Virus record (IMG/VR): IMGVR_UViG_3300029448_004877
Span: 1 to 64,000 of that record
Length of the DNA stretch: 64,000 nt
Origin: a virus
Direction: 5' to 3' (one strand)
Under the pieces are notes generated by a model, which did no database searches, was not told the DNA's origin, and worked only from the letters and a program-made list of their open reading frames with translations. Below are positions 1 through 5,892 of this stretch, piece by piece; the first letter of the stretch is position 1; each line of letters begins with the position of its first letter. The translations under genes were made by a program, and so were the position numbers.

Positions 1-132
1 GCCCTGTTCGCCATTAACAAGCATCTTAGGATCAGCAATCTTCAGTCGGCTTGTGTCTTCAGAGACAAACTTGCCTACATATTCACCTGCAACTGTGATA
101 ACAGTGATCACATCATTTTTATTATAATTCAT
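1..132 (-). CDS. Conserved phage protein, N-terminal part only
   Basis: The gene runs off the left edge, so only its first 44 codons are seen. It starts MNYNKNDVITVITVAGEYVG, with a perfect AGGAG ribosome site inside the last codons of the cytochrome gene, so the two are probably translated together. The opening resembles small conserved proteins of marine T4-like phages (a D-V-x-T-x-V-T-x-A-G-E-x-V-G-K pattern). I recall no function for them. Confidence 0.75.
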   Translation of the reverse strand, partial: MNYNKNDVITVITVAGEYVGKFVSEDTSRLKIADPKMLVNGEQG

Positions 133-134
133 AT

Positions 135-452
135 TTACTCCTTTGGAAATCCTTCTTGAACATAAACGCCAACCAATCCTATTTGACCCTCAGTCAACAT
201 TTGTGCTTGACCATACATCAATGCAGACATTGGTCCACGCTGTTCTTTGTTTTTATACTGCAACAGAGCAGTAATGATATAATCAGCGTCTTTGCCTGCC
301 AAAGCTGGAAAAGTAGCAAGTCCCTCTCCCTGCTGTCCATGACAGCCAGCGCAAGTAGGCCAAACATCTCGAATACTTTCGAATCTATCTTCTGCTTGAA
401 CTTGCGATGCAGTCAAGAGTGAACATACTACTAGTAACGTTTTAAATTTCAT
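135..452 (-). CDS. Secreted single-heme cytochrome c (c4/c5-like)
   Basis: A 105-residue protein with an obvious Sec signal peptide (residues 1-20, basic start, hydrophobic core, V-Q-A cleavage site) followed by a class I cytochrome c domain. The heme-binding motif CAGCH is at residues 34-38. Met75 in R-G-P-M-S-A is the likely distal ligand, as in c4/c5-type domains. The mature protein of about 85 residues would be a periplasmic electron carrier, with heme attached by the host Ccm system. It is tightly coupled to the 40-residue gene upstream and the truncated gene downstream, so it is part of the phage operon rather than host contamination. A role in keeping host respiration running during infection is inference. 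Confidence 0.88.
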   Translation of the reverse strand: MKFKTLLVVCSLLTASQVQAEDRFESIRDVWPTCAGCHGQQGEGLATFPALAGKDADYIITALLQYKNKEQRGPMSALMYGQAQMLTEGQIGLVGVYVQEGFPKE

Positions 453-455
453 AAA

Positions 456-578
456 CTATTCCTCGGTTTGATTAAGATTTTCAATTCGCTCTTTAAGAAG
501 AATAAGAAGATCAACAAACTCTGATCCTATATCTTTATCTTCAATCGTGTCTAATTCAATTCTAACTTCAATTTTCAT
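456..578 (-). CDS. Small acidic protein, 40 residues
   Basis: A short gene starting MKIEVRIELDTIEDKDIG, with AGGAA ahead of the ATG and its stop 3 bases before the cytochrome start. It is rich in Glu, Asp, Ile and Leu, with a predicted C-terminal amphipathic helix (FVDLLILLKERIENL). Function unrecognised. Called because spacing and ribosome site fit the surrounding operon. Confidence 0.6.
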   Translation of the reverse strand: MKIEVRIELDTIEDKDIGSEFVDLLILLKERIENLNQTEE

Positions 579-597
579 ACTCTATTATTCCTGAGAA

Positions 598-735
598 CTA
601 ACCTTGTCCTCTATATTTTTTATAACTTGCCTTCTTTGATTTATTCATAGAAGACATCTTTGGGTTACGTCCAATCGAAGTCTTCTTCGGTGTTCGGACG
701 TGTACTGTGCTAAACGCTTTAGCTCTTGTTGCCAT
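598..735 (-). CDS. Small basic conserved phage protein, 45 residues
   Basis: A very basic protein with a central T-P-K-K-T-S-I-G-R-N motif and a Y-K-K-Y-R-G-Q-G C-terminus. I recognise this arrangement from small conserved proteins of many T4-like phages. Its function is unknown to me; the charge suggests nucleic-acid or ribosome contact. A GGAG ribosome site sits 6 bases before the ATG. The leader upstream can fold into a four-way junction (separate entry), so expression may be controlled by RNA structure. Confidence 0.75.
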   Translation of the reverse strand: MATRAKAFSTVHVRTPKKTSIGRNPKMSSMNKSKKASYKKYRGQG

Positions 736-755
736 ATTGCTCTCCAATTACGGTA

Positions 756-852
756 TGGGCTGTTGAACACGCATGGATTCTGTTTCAACTTTTCCCTCAC
801 ACTAATCACGTGAGGATGGCGAATTACTTCTCCTTACGGCAGAAGTAGCCCA
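756..852 (-). promoter_or_regulatory. Four-way-junction RNA leader (candidate cis-regulatory element)
   Basis: Read on the minus strand, closing stem TGGGC/GCCCA encloses three hairpins in order. The first is TACTTCT/AGAAGTA, extended by CC-GTAA-GG with a GNRA-type tetraloop. The second is CCTCAC/GTGAGG and the third is GTTGAA/TTCAAC. All stems are perfectly complementary. The element ends 13 bases before the GGAG site of the downstream 45-residue gene. I could not match it to a riboswitch class I know. Its arms are too long for a tRNA. Confidence 0.55.
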
Positions 853-857
853 AATCT

Positions 858-1292
858 TTATTTTAATTCCATGTGAAAAGGAAAGCATTTCACAAACAGT
901 TCTTCCTCCATCTTAAAAGCTTCTTTTTCCCAAGGCTGGTTTTCATATTTATATCCACCAGCATTTCTCTTTTTCCACTTAAATGCGCCACCGTAACCAT
1001 GTGACAACTCTTTACGAAAGTACTGCTTCACGTGAACTAACTCATGAGCGAGTGTTTGCATCTGTTCCAAGAACGTCAGCTTTCTACCAGCCCATGATTT
1101 AGAAATTGTCACTTCAGCTACTTTATCAGTCCCGATACAATATCCTTGAACATCATCTTCGACCTTAGACTTGAAATCAATGATTACAGTCTTAGTGGTC
1201 ATACGATGCAATTTAAGATGACGTAAACAGTTTATAATATACTGCTCAACAACATCTTTGTTTTTGCACTTTCCAGTGATATAAAAGATCAT
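858..1292 (-). CDS. Zinc metallopeptidase-like protein (SprT/DUF45-like)
   Basis: A 144-residue protein with HELVH at 83-87 giving two zinc-ligand histidines and the catalytic Glu84. The downstream Q-P-W-E-K-E-A-F segment (119-126) has the acidic residues expected to supply the third ligand in SprT-like proteases. No signal peptide or membrane segment, so it is cytoplasmic. Its start overlaps the end of the upstream membrane-protein gene by four bases (ATGA), indicating coupled translation. The substrate cannot be told from sequence. A small SprT-like protease might clear DNA-bound proteins, but that is inference. Confidence 0.8.
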   Translation of the reverse strand: MIFYITGKCKNKDVVEQYIINCLRHLKLHRMTTKTVIIDFKSKVEDDVQGYCIGTDKVAEVTISKSWAGRKLTFLEQMQTLAHELVHVKQYFRKELSHGYGGAFKWKKRNAGGYKYENQPWEKEAFKMEEELFVKCFPFHMELK

Positions 1293-1468
1293 TGATCGTC
1301 ATACATCTGAGACAGCTTAGGCAATGCCCATAACATCAAAGACAATCCTAAAAGAGAAAGTAACACAGTCTGCATTATAGGAGGTCCTTGAATGCCTGCT
1401 TCAATAGCATAATCATCAGCACCTACAGCACCGAACAGAATGAATAGTCCAAGAATAAATCGTATCAT
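1289..1468 (-). CDS. Small two-helix membrane protein, 59 residues
   Basis: Two hydrophobic segments (about residues 3-15 and 30-46) flank a polar linker containing D-D-Y-A-I-E-A-G-I-Q-G-P-P, ending in a charged tail. There is a good GGAG site upstream. It is the first gene after the promoter at 1.5 kb and overlaps the next gene by ATGA. Similar small membrane proteins occur in marine T4-like phages. Function unknown. Confidence 0.72.
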   Translation of the reverse strand: MIRFILGLFILFGAVGADDYAIEAGIQGPPIMQTVLLSLLGLSLMLWALPKLSQMYDDQ

Positions 1469-1496
1469 TAGCTTCTCCTCATCATCAATACTATGT

Positions 1497-1525
1497 ATTG
1501 TACTCTAGTTAGAACCCGTTGTCAA
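1497..1525 (-). promoter_or_regulatory. Sigma70-like early promoter
   Basis: TTGACA (1525-1520), a 17-base spacer and TACAAT (1502-1497). It lies directly upstream of the membrane-protein/metallopeptidase/cytochrome operon, in the gap after the preceding gene. Confidence 0.8.
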
Positions 1526-1533
1526 GCTTTTTT

Positions 1534-2037
1534 TCAATAATTTGTAGAAAAATCTTCAATACCGCTATCTTGACCTGGCCAAGTTTCTTCATCTTCATCT
1601 GAGGACATTTTTACAAATTCACCGTCCACAATCTTGTATATGCCAGATATGTTAGTACCCCTAACATATTGTCTACCACCATCAATCATACCTCCGTCAA
1701 TGAATAAACAGTCATGATGTGACTGAGAATACCACATCATCCCATCTCTATCTTTGATCATGCCAAACTCATATTTTTCCACAATATCAGCATTGGTTAT
1801 CATGATTTTAGCGTCTTCGGAATAACGATTTTTATAGAGACCGAAGTATCTATTACCAAACTCTGGATGCGGAGTATCACGATAAAAAATATCTACAGGC
1901 AAATCACTCGCCTGTAGATCAGTCGTACACACATATTTAACTGGAACTCCATCTTTTTTTTCGTAAATATCTACAATCTTTTCAGTATTGAAGACGGGTG
2001 CGTGTTTTACGATATATGGACTTAAGGAAATTTTCAC
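1534..2037 (-). CDS. Conserved phage protein of unknown function (GTG start preferred)
   Basis: The recognisable conserved part is F-Y-R-D-T-P-H-P-E-F-G-N-R-Y-F-G-L followed by I-T-N-A-D and a C-terminal D-G-G-R-Q-Y-V-R-G segment. I know this pattern from marine phage hypothetical proteins without an assigned role. The frame stays open to an ATG at 2106, but a GTG at 2037 (start MKISLSPYIVKHAPVF) has GAGGA nine bases upstream. It also reduces the overlap with the upstream gene from 125 to 56 bases. Cytoplasmic, acidic at the C-terminus. Confidence 0.75.
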   Translation of the reverse strand: MKISLSPYIVKHAPVFNTEKIVDIYEKKDGVPVKYVCTTDLQASDLPVDIFYRDTPHPEFGNRYFGLYKNRYSEDAKIMITNADIVEKYEFGMIKDRDGMMWYSQSHHDCLFIDGGMIDGGRQYVRGTNISGIYKIVDGEFVKMSSDEDEETWPGQDSGIEDFSTNY

Positions 2038-2191
2038 TTTTTCTATCCTCACGTTGCTTAATAAGGGCACGAATTCTTTTGGTACGCTTTCTTTGAAGTC
2101 GTGCATTAATTGATCTTTTCAGCCTATTACCTTTACTAGGTCGATTATAAGATGGCACATAATCATCATTTTCGTCTGATTGTGATTCCAT
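1982..2191 (-). CDS. Small highly basic protein, 69 residues
   Basis: An acidic opening (MESQSDENDDY) is followed by a long Arg/Lys-rich tract (R-L-Q-R-K-R-T-K-R-I-R) typical of nucleic-acid-binding peptides. AGGAG precedes the ATG. Its 3' part overlaps the next gene in another frame by 56 bases or more, which is unusual for this compact but mostly non-overlapping region. Function unknown. Confidence 0.58.
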   Translation of the reverse strand: MESQSDENDDYVPSYNRPSKGNRLKRSINARLQRKRTKRIRALIKQREDRKSENFLKSIYRKTRTRLQY

Positions 2192-2205
2192 GAGAATCTC
2201 CTAGT

Positions 2206-2418
2206 TTAGACTTTCATTTCCTTAAAATACTTATCGATCATTTCAACCTGATCGTTGTATCTCGCAATCTCATCTAACTCTTTTTCGATAGAATCGATTA
2301 TGTCTGGATGTTCGCCAACGCCGACGGCGTTTGCAAGAAATACTTCGACATTAGCTTTATGCTTTTGCACATGTCCCATAGCGTGGGCACGTACTGCCTG
2401 AATTAACATATCTCTCAT
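2206..2418 (-). CDS. Conserved phage protein, 70 residues
   Basis: Starts MRDMLIQAVRAHAMGHVQKH, then has V-G-E-H-P-D-I-I-D-S-I-E-K-E-L-D and ends in a helical tail. This matches a small helical family widely conserved in T4-like marine phages, whose role I do not know. A longer start would run into the adjacent tRNA gene, so the ATG at 2418 with AGGAG upstream was chosen. Confidence 0.8.
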   Translation of the reverse strand: MRDMLIQAVRAHAMGHVQKHKANVEVFLANAVGVGEHPDIIDSIEKELDEIARYNDQVEMIDKYFKEMKV

Positions 2419-2440
2419 ATTTTTTCTCCTATTACTACAT

Positions 2441-2516
2441 TGGTGCGCCTGAGATGATTCGAACATCTGACCTTCGGTTTCGTAGACCGACACTCTATCC
2501 GCTGAGTTACAGGCGC
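2441..2516 (-). tRNA. tRNA-Arg (anticodon ACG)
   Basis: A full cloverleaf with a 7-bp acceptor (GCGCCTG/CAGGCGC), an encoded CCA end and T-loop TTCGAAT. The anticodon stem is TCGGT/ACCGA around loop CTACGAA, giving ACG, which reads CGN (mainly CGU) arginine codons. Confidence 0.95.
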
Positions 2517-2520
2517 ATTT

Positions 2521-2712
2521 ACTTACTCAGCGAGTTCGAAAATGGGGTGCCCTATCCCAAACTAGTAATCGAGGGATTCATCTCTTACTACATCGACACC
2601 CAATGTAGTCGTAACCTGTTATCTCCTTTTAGTTGTTTATCTAGTATGATAACAGATAACTCATACTAGAACGGTCTTTTTGCTATATTGCATGGCGGGA
2701 CCGGTGCACCAT
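2521..2712 (-). ncRNA. Hairpin-rich non-coding stretch, candidate stable RNA
   Basis: About 190 bases between a tRNA and the next gene with no convincing reading frame. Paired segments include a 10-bp perfect hairpin (2640-2649 with 2661-2670, loop of 11) and a 7-bp hairpin (2587-2593 with 2603-2609). The loop TAACAG at 2650-2655 is complementary to CTGTTA at 2616-2621, giving a possible pseudoknot. T4 is known to encode two stable RNAs of unknown role (species 1 and 2) beside its tRNAs. That analogy is the main reason for the call. Confidence 0.4.
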
Positions 2713-2716
2713 CTAA

Positions 2717-2977
2717 CTAAACTTCTCTTATCAGTGTTGATCCTAACATAATAAGCATACTTGCATTAAGAATAATTAATGATCTATCTTTCCATCTTAT
2801 CGATACCCAAAGCCACATCAACGTTCCTATAACTCCACAAATAAGATCATATGTTCTAAATTCTGGTCCCGCACCTCTGAACATAACAGAGATTAAGATA
2901 AAGACTGTGGCTGCCCACTTAGCATACCAGTCAAGATTATCTGGATACCAGTTATCATCAATTTTCTTCTCGCTCAT
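2717..2977 (-). CDS. Small membrane protein, 86 residues
   Basis: After a polar N-terminus with N-W-Y-P-D-N-L-D-W-Y-A-K-W come three hydrophobic segments (about 21-34, 44-60 and 68-83). Similar NWYPDN-containing membrane proteins are found in marine phages. Function unknown. It is the first gene after the promoter at 3.0 kb. Confidence 0.75.
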   Translation of the reverse strand: MSEKKIDDNWYPDNLDWYAKWAATVFILISVMFRGAGPEFRTYDLICGVIGTLMWLWVSIRWKDRSLIILNASMLIMLGSTLIREV

Positions 2978-3007
2978 AAGTCCTTCTATTATTTTAGCTT
3001 AACATAC

Positions 3008-3036
3008 ACTATACTACATCGCATATCTTTTGTCAA
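3008..3036 (-). promoter_or_regulatory. Sigma70-like early promoter
   Basis: TTGACA (3036-3031), a 17-base spacer and TATAGT (3013-3008), upstream of the 86-residue membrane protein, the structured RNA stretch and tRNA-Arg(ACG). All three could be co-transcribed. Confidence 0.78.
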
Positions 3037-3042
3037 GCACTT

Positions 3043-3150
3043 TTACATTCGCATGTCTTCATACATATGAGAGTATAGACGATGCTTGGCAAGATCACCA
3101 CGCTCTTCTGCCTTAAAGAACTCTTTTATATATTTAAACAACCTTTTCAT
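3043..3150 (-). CDS. Small basic protein, 35 residues
   Basis: Starts MKRLFKYIKEFFKAEERGDL and ends H-M-Y-E-D-M-R-M. It begins 4 bases after the tRNA-Leu CCA end. The only ribosome-site-like bases (GGGAG) lie within the tRNA 3' acceptor, so it could be translated only from unprocessed precursor. Amphipathic N-terminal helix, function unknown. Confidence 0.5.
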   Translation of the reverse strand: MKRLFKYIKEFFKAEERGDLAKHRLYSHMYEDMRM

Positions 3151-3153
3151 TTT

Positions 3154-3238
3154 TGGTACTCCCACCCGGACTCGAACCGGGACGCTAAAAAGCCACAGAT
3201 TTTAAGTCTGTTATGTCTACCAATTCCATCATGGGAGC
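3154..3238 (-). tRNA. tRNA-Leu (anticodon TAA)
   Basis: A class II tRNA of 85 bases with a long variable arm, acceptor GCTCCCA/TGGGAGT (G-T first pair), encoded CCA and T-loop TTCGAGT. The anticodon loop CTTAAAA gives TAA, reading UUA/UUG leucine codons, which suits an AT-rich genome. Confidence 0.95.
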
Positions 3239-3405
3239 AGAATTTCATCATCACACTGACAAAGTTTTTCGTCTTGTTTAGCGATAAGTAAATCAAGCTT
3301 CTGCTCAATGGCATCACATTTTTCCATAATTTCAGACATAATCAGTCCAACTTCATCATTATTTAGAGAAGTTTTATGTAAGTTTGTGTTACGTGATTTG
3401 ATCAT
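3229..3405 (-). CDS. Small coiled-coil-like protein, 58 residues
   Basis: Starts MIKSRNTNLHKTSLNNDEV, followed by a helical heptad-like stretch (I-M-S-E-I-M-E-K-C-D-A-I-E-Q-K-L-D-L-L) and a C-Q-C pair. AAAGGA precedes the ATG. Its last codons overlap the 5' end of tRNA-Leu by 10 bases. Function unknown. Confidence 0.6.
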   Translation of the reverse strand: MIKSRNTNLHKTSLNNDEVGLIMSEIMEKCDAIEQKLDLLIAKQDEKLCQCDDEILLP

Positions 3406-3423
3406 TTTGATCCTTTCTTAAAT

Positions 3424-3500
3424 TGGCGTCCCCGACAGGATTCGAACCTGTGACCTACGGTTTAGAAGACCGTTGTTCTATCCAGCTGAACTACGGAGAC
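3424..3500 (-). tRNA. tRNA-Arg (anticodon TCT)
   Basis: A cloverleaf with acceptor GTCTCCG/CGGGGAC, encoded CCA and T-loop TTCGAAT. The anticodon stem ACGGT/ACCGT around loop CTTCTAA gives TCT, reading AGA/AGG arginine codons. It is the second arginine tRNA in the cluster. Confidence 0.95.
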
Positions 3501-3508
3501 ATAAAACA

Positions 3509-3733
3509 TTAGATAGACCAGTCTACCTTTTCATCAATTGCGTAGCGACAAGCTTGAATATAATCCCTATCTTCATTGGTCAGAACGTTAAAATACATTG
3601 AAAGCTTAGAGAGTAATTCCTCTAAGCGGTTATAGTCTTCACCTTCATCGAGGTGAGCATTAGATTCCATTAAACGCTGGACTTCATTCATTCGTTCAGT
3701 GTTTCTGGCACGTATGCCATTAGCGGCATTCAT
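3509..3733 (-). CDS. Conserved phage protein, 74 residues
   Basis: An all-helical acidic protein ending L-T-N-E-D-R-D-Y-I-Q-A-C-R-Y-A-I, a pattern I recognise from small hypothetical proteins of marine phages. No catalytic motif or membrane segment. It follows the next upstream gene by 14 bases in the same operon. Function unknown. Confidence 0.72.
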   Translation of the reverse strand: MNAANGIRARNTERMNEVQRLMESNAHLDEGEDYNRLEELLSKLSMYFNVLTNEDRDYIQACRYAIDEKVDWSI

Positions 3734-3747
3734 TGTTTACCTCACAT

Positions 3748-3969
3748 TCAACCGTAATCTTTACGGTCTTCTTCATTCTCGTATCCATATTTATACTCTT
3801 CAATTTCAGAGTCAGTCATATCAATACATTCAATTCTTTCACCCTTACCAGTGCCTGATGGATACCAATGTGGGCTGTAAGCACGACCATAATAAGCATC
3901 TGCGCTACCACGATCTTGTGGTCCGCCATGAACTGGCAATTGATTAGACTCAATAGGAACTATCGGCAT
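3748..3969 (-). CDS. Conserved phage protein with DRGSADAYYGR motif, 73 residues
   Basis: The D-R-G-S-A-D-A-Y-Y-G-R signature and C-terminal I-D-M-T-D-S-E-I-E-E-Y-K-Y-G-Y place it in a small family common in tailed phages. I know no function for it. The ATG at 3969 (MPIVPIESN) is preferred over an upstream start inside the preceding gene. It overlaps that gene by 20 bases, implying translational coupling. Confidence 0.75.
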   Translation of the reverse strand: MPIVPIESNQLPVHGGPQDRGSADAYYGRAYSPHWYPSGTGKGERIECIDMTDSEIEEYKYGYENEEDRKDYG

Positions 3970-4120
3970 GTTTTTCAAACTCCAATAATATTTCAACTTT
4001 GCGTAAAAGCATTCCTTCTAAAGCTTCCATAGCCATGCGCTTTTCATCACTTGCACCTTCGTTTAGTGCGATAAGTGCATTTTGAAGTATGGCTATTTCC
4101 TCTACAGTTTCGGCGCTCAT
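3950..4120 (-). CDS. Small helical protein, 56 residues
   Basis: Starts MSAETVEEIAILQNALIALN and is largely a Glu/Leu/Ala-rich helix. Its ATG overlaps the stop of the 40-residue gene upstream (ATGA), and its end overlaps the next gene. Function unknown; likely one of a set of coupled early genes. Confidence 0.62.
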   Translation of the reverse strand: MSAETVEEIAILQNALIALNEGASDEKRMAMEALEGMLLRKVEILLEFEKHADSSY

Positions 4121-4239
4121 GCGCTTAACTCCTCGAATTTAGCCCAAGCATAAGCTTCGGCTTCTTCATCACTTAGCCCCAACTCAAGACCCTCTTCAAA
4201 GAGGTTCTCAAGCAAGGCTTCATTACAATGATTAGACAT
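4117..4239 (-). CDS. Small acidic protein, 40 residues
   Basis: Starts MSNHCNEALLENLFEEGLE and ends F-E-E-L-S-A, strongly acidic and helical. AGGAG lies upstream of the ATG, and the stop overlaps the next start (ATGA). Function unknown. Confidence 0.62.
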   Translation of the reverse strand: MSNHCNEALLENLFEEGLELGLSDEEAEAYAWAKFEELSA

Positions 4240-4248
4240 CAAATCTCC

Positions 4249-4593
4249 TTACAAGTAAGCAGGGCCGGTCCAGTTGACCCAAGTTAAATCGTTAAACACG
4301 TTGCCTCTTGCTTTGTTTCTCGCAGGGGCAGCCCAACCGGCGGCTTTCAAGATGTCACCAGCTTTAAACTTAGTGTCATCTTCTTTCATTACAAAGCCCC
4401 AAACACTACCTTTGGTCATGACTTTGATATACTTTCTGCCTTCTTCGTAGTGAAGACCTTCGTTGAACTCAGCAATCATCTCGTGATTGATCTCAGTCAT
4501 GTCATCGTTGCCTCTGGCGTAAGCACATCTCTGCGTCCACTTAAGGTAGTCGAGCTTGATGGCTTCTAGTAATTCATTCATTTCATTTTTCAT
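4249..4593 (-). CDS. Conserved phage protein, 114 residues
   Basis: The C-terminal half carries the recognisable pattern F-K-A-G-D-I-L-K-A-A-G-W-A-A-P-A-R-N-K-A-R-G-N and ends W-T-G-P-A-Y-L. It is preceded by Y-I-K-V-M-T-K-G-S-V-W-G-F. This family is common in large marine phages and has no role I know of. The ATG at 4593 is preferred to an earlier one because it sits just after the promoter at 4.63 kb. Confidence 0.8.
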   Translation of the reverse strand: MKNEMNELLEAIKLDYLKWTQRCAYARGNDDMTEINHEMIAEFNEGLHYEEGRKYIKVMTKGSVWGFVMKEDDTKFKAGDILKAAGWAAPARNKARGNVFNDLTWVNWTGPAYL

Positions 4594-4625
4594 AATATAT
4601 CTCGCTTTCTTTAGTTTATACAAGT

Positions 4626-4653
4626 ATTATAGCAGGTTGGACCACAATGTCAA
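4626..4653 (-). promoter_or_regulatory. Sigma70 promoter with conserved spacer (copy 1)
   Basis: Perfect TTGACA (4653-4648) and TATAAT (4631-4626) with a 16-base spacer ending CCAACCTGC. Spacer sequence is shared with promoters at 5.16, 5.89 and 46.45 kb. Confidence 0.85.
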
Positions 4654-4659
4654 CCCCTT

Positions 4660-4884
4660 TTACATATAAACATGAAGATTTTCGTAAATACCGTTACCGC
4701 CGTCATACATTGTGGTACCATCGATAAGGTACGTCTCATCGTCTGAATCGACAACTGTGACCTGAAGGTCAGTGCCATACTTGGCACGAACATCAGTAAT
4801 GAATCCCTCAAAGGGCATACCGTGATAGACGCCGGTTACTTCCCGACCTGTGGCACTCCAAAGGGCTTCCATGAATAACTTCAT
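4660..4884 (-). CDS. Small protein of unknown function, 74 residues
   Basis: Starts MKLFMEALWSATGREVTGVY and has a beta-rich C-terminal half (V-V-D-S-D-D-E-T-Y-L-I-D-G-T-T-M-Y). No recognised domain or membrane segment. It follows the 79-residue gene by two bases, in the operon driven by the 5.16 kb promoter. Confidence 0.7.
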   Translation of the reverse strand: MKLFMEALWSATGREVTGVYHGMPFEGFITDVRAKYGTDLQVTVVDSDDETYLIDGTTMYDGGNGIYENLHVYM

Positions 4885-4886
4885 TT

Positions 4887-5126
4887 TTAAACCTCACTCA
4901 TTTCGAATTTTTTCAAACCAGCTTCCCACAACTCGATTGCGGCATCATCAGTTTCAAAGCCATACTCACTGGCAAAATCTACAGAAGACGAAGCAAAGAC
5001 ACTCTCAGCAAGACCGTATTCTTGGATAAAATAGCAAATAGACTTTGCAGTACTCGCTTCGGCAACCATGTTGTCGCCGTCAAACATCTGAATCATGGCG
5101 TTATCTGCTGAAATAAAATCGATCAT
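4887..5126 (-). CDS. Small acidic protein, 79 residues
   Basis: An acidic protein starting MIDFISADNAMIQMFDGDNM with several Asp/Glu-Ala helical segments. No motif recognised. First gene after the conserved-spacer promoter at 5.16 kb, so expressed early. A host-takeover role is possible but purely positional. Confidence 0.7.
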   Translation of the reverse strand: MIDFISADNAMIQMFDGDNMVAEASTAKSICYFIQEYGLAESVFASSSVDFASEYGFETDDAAIELWEAGLKKFEMSEV

Positions 5127-5156
5127 CTTTTCTCACTTTCTCTTGATTACACAGTT

Positions 5157-5185
5157 AATATAGCAGGTGGCTAAACCAATGTCAA
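5157..5185 (-). promoter_or_regulatory. Sigma70 promoter with conserved spacer (copy 2)
   Basis: TTGACA (5185-5180), a 17-base spacer ending CACCTGC and TATATT (5162-5157). Shares TTGACATT and the ACCTGC-TAT end with the other copies. Confidence 0.8.
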
Positions 5186-5204
5186 CCCCTAAAATGAACT
5201 TTTT

Positions 5205-5357
5205 TCACCTTTTTTGCTTATAAACGTTATAAGCTTCAGTAACGGTTAGGTTCTCATCAAAGCCATTGTCCATAGCATCAACAAGCCACTCAAAGGTTTT
5301 ACCGTAGAACTCAGTTGCTCTACGGGTTAAAACAGTTATTGCACGATTATACTTCAT
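5205..5357 (-). CDS. Small protein, 50 residues
   Basis: Starts MKYNRAITVLTRRATEFYGK and ends T-E-A-Y-N-V-Y-K-Q-K-R. It overlaps the 3' end of the (p)ppGpp-hydrolase-like gene by 11 bases, which suggests coupled translation and possibly partner proteins. Function unknown. Confidence 0.62.
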   Translation of the reverse strand: MKYNRAITVLTRRATEFYGKTFEWLVDAMDNGFDENLTVTEAYNVYKQKR

Positions 5358-5862
5358 CATTCTCCCTCATCTTTTCAAGTTCACCCATGACTTCAAGGGT
5401 ATCCATAGCGATCAAAAGGCTAACAGTCTCTTCTTTGAAGGTTTGCCAGAACTTAGGATCATGTTCTTCGATAGTCCAGCTGTTGTGAAACATATCAACA
5501 GTCTTAATAATTTGAACGATCTCTGGTGCCTCACGCAAACGTGCTTCACATAACTCTTTTCGAAACTTTCGGTTTCCAACATAGTTAGGAGTTTTAGTCA
5601 AGAACCAAACGCCTTTAGCCACTTCAGCACCGAACTTTTCTTCGATATCTTCCATAGTCGCTTCAGTGTCCTCAACAGTATCATGAAGAACAGCAACATC
5701 CATAGCCATACCGATTTCTTCTTCGCTATATCCTCCCTTCTTGTCAAGATAAATCTCAACGATGTCAGCAACAGCAACAGGGTGAGTTATGTATTCTTCA
5801 CCAGTATACTTTCGTACTTGTCCTTTGTGCATTCTAGTGGCAAACTCTAGTGCCTTAATCAA
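5347..5862 (-). CDS. HD-domain (p)ppGpp hydrolase-like protein (small alarmone hydrolase)
   Basis: A 171-residue stand-alone HD domain of the RelA/SpoT hydrolase (MESH1) type. The family's catalytic landmarks are all visible: R17-K18, T-H27-P, H60-D61, E64-D65, and D123...N127 in V-D-M-F-H-N. The length fits a single-domain alarmone hydrolase with no synthetase or regulatory part. The known reaction is Mn-dependent removal of the 3' pyrophosphate from (p)ppGpp. In a phage this would switch off the stringent response and keep host transcription and translation active. Another nucleotide substrate cannot be excluded. It is the first gene after the strong promoter at 5.9 kb, so probably early. 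Confidence 0.85.
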   Translation of the reverse strand: MIKALEFATRMHKGQVRKYTGEEYITHPVAVADIVEIYLDKKGGYSEEEIGMAMDVAVLHDTVEDTEATMEDIEEKFGAEVAKGVWFLTKTPNYVGNRKFRKELCEARLREAPEIVQIIKTVDMFHNSWTIEEHDPKFWQTFKEETVSLLIAMDTLEVMGELEKMRENDEV

Positions 5863-5892
5863 AATTTTCTCCTTCTCTCTGACTACTTGTAT

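Noticed and set aside
756-852. tRNA or known riboswitch identity for the four-way junction
   Set aside because: Arm lengths do not fit a tRNA, and no conserved core of classes I know (glutamine, THF, purine, SAM-II) is present.
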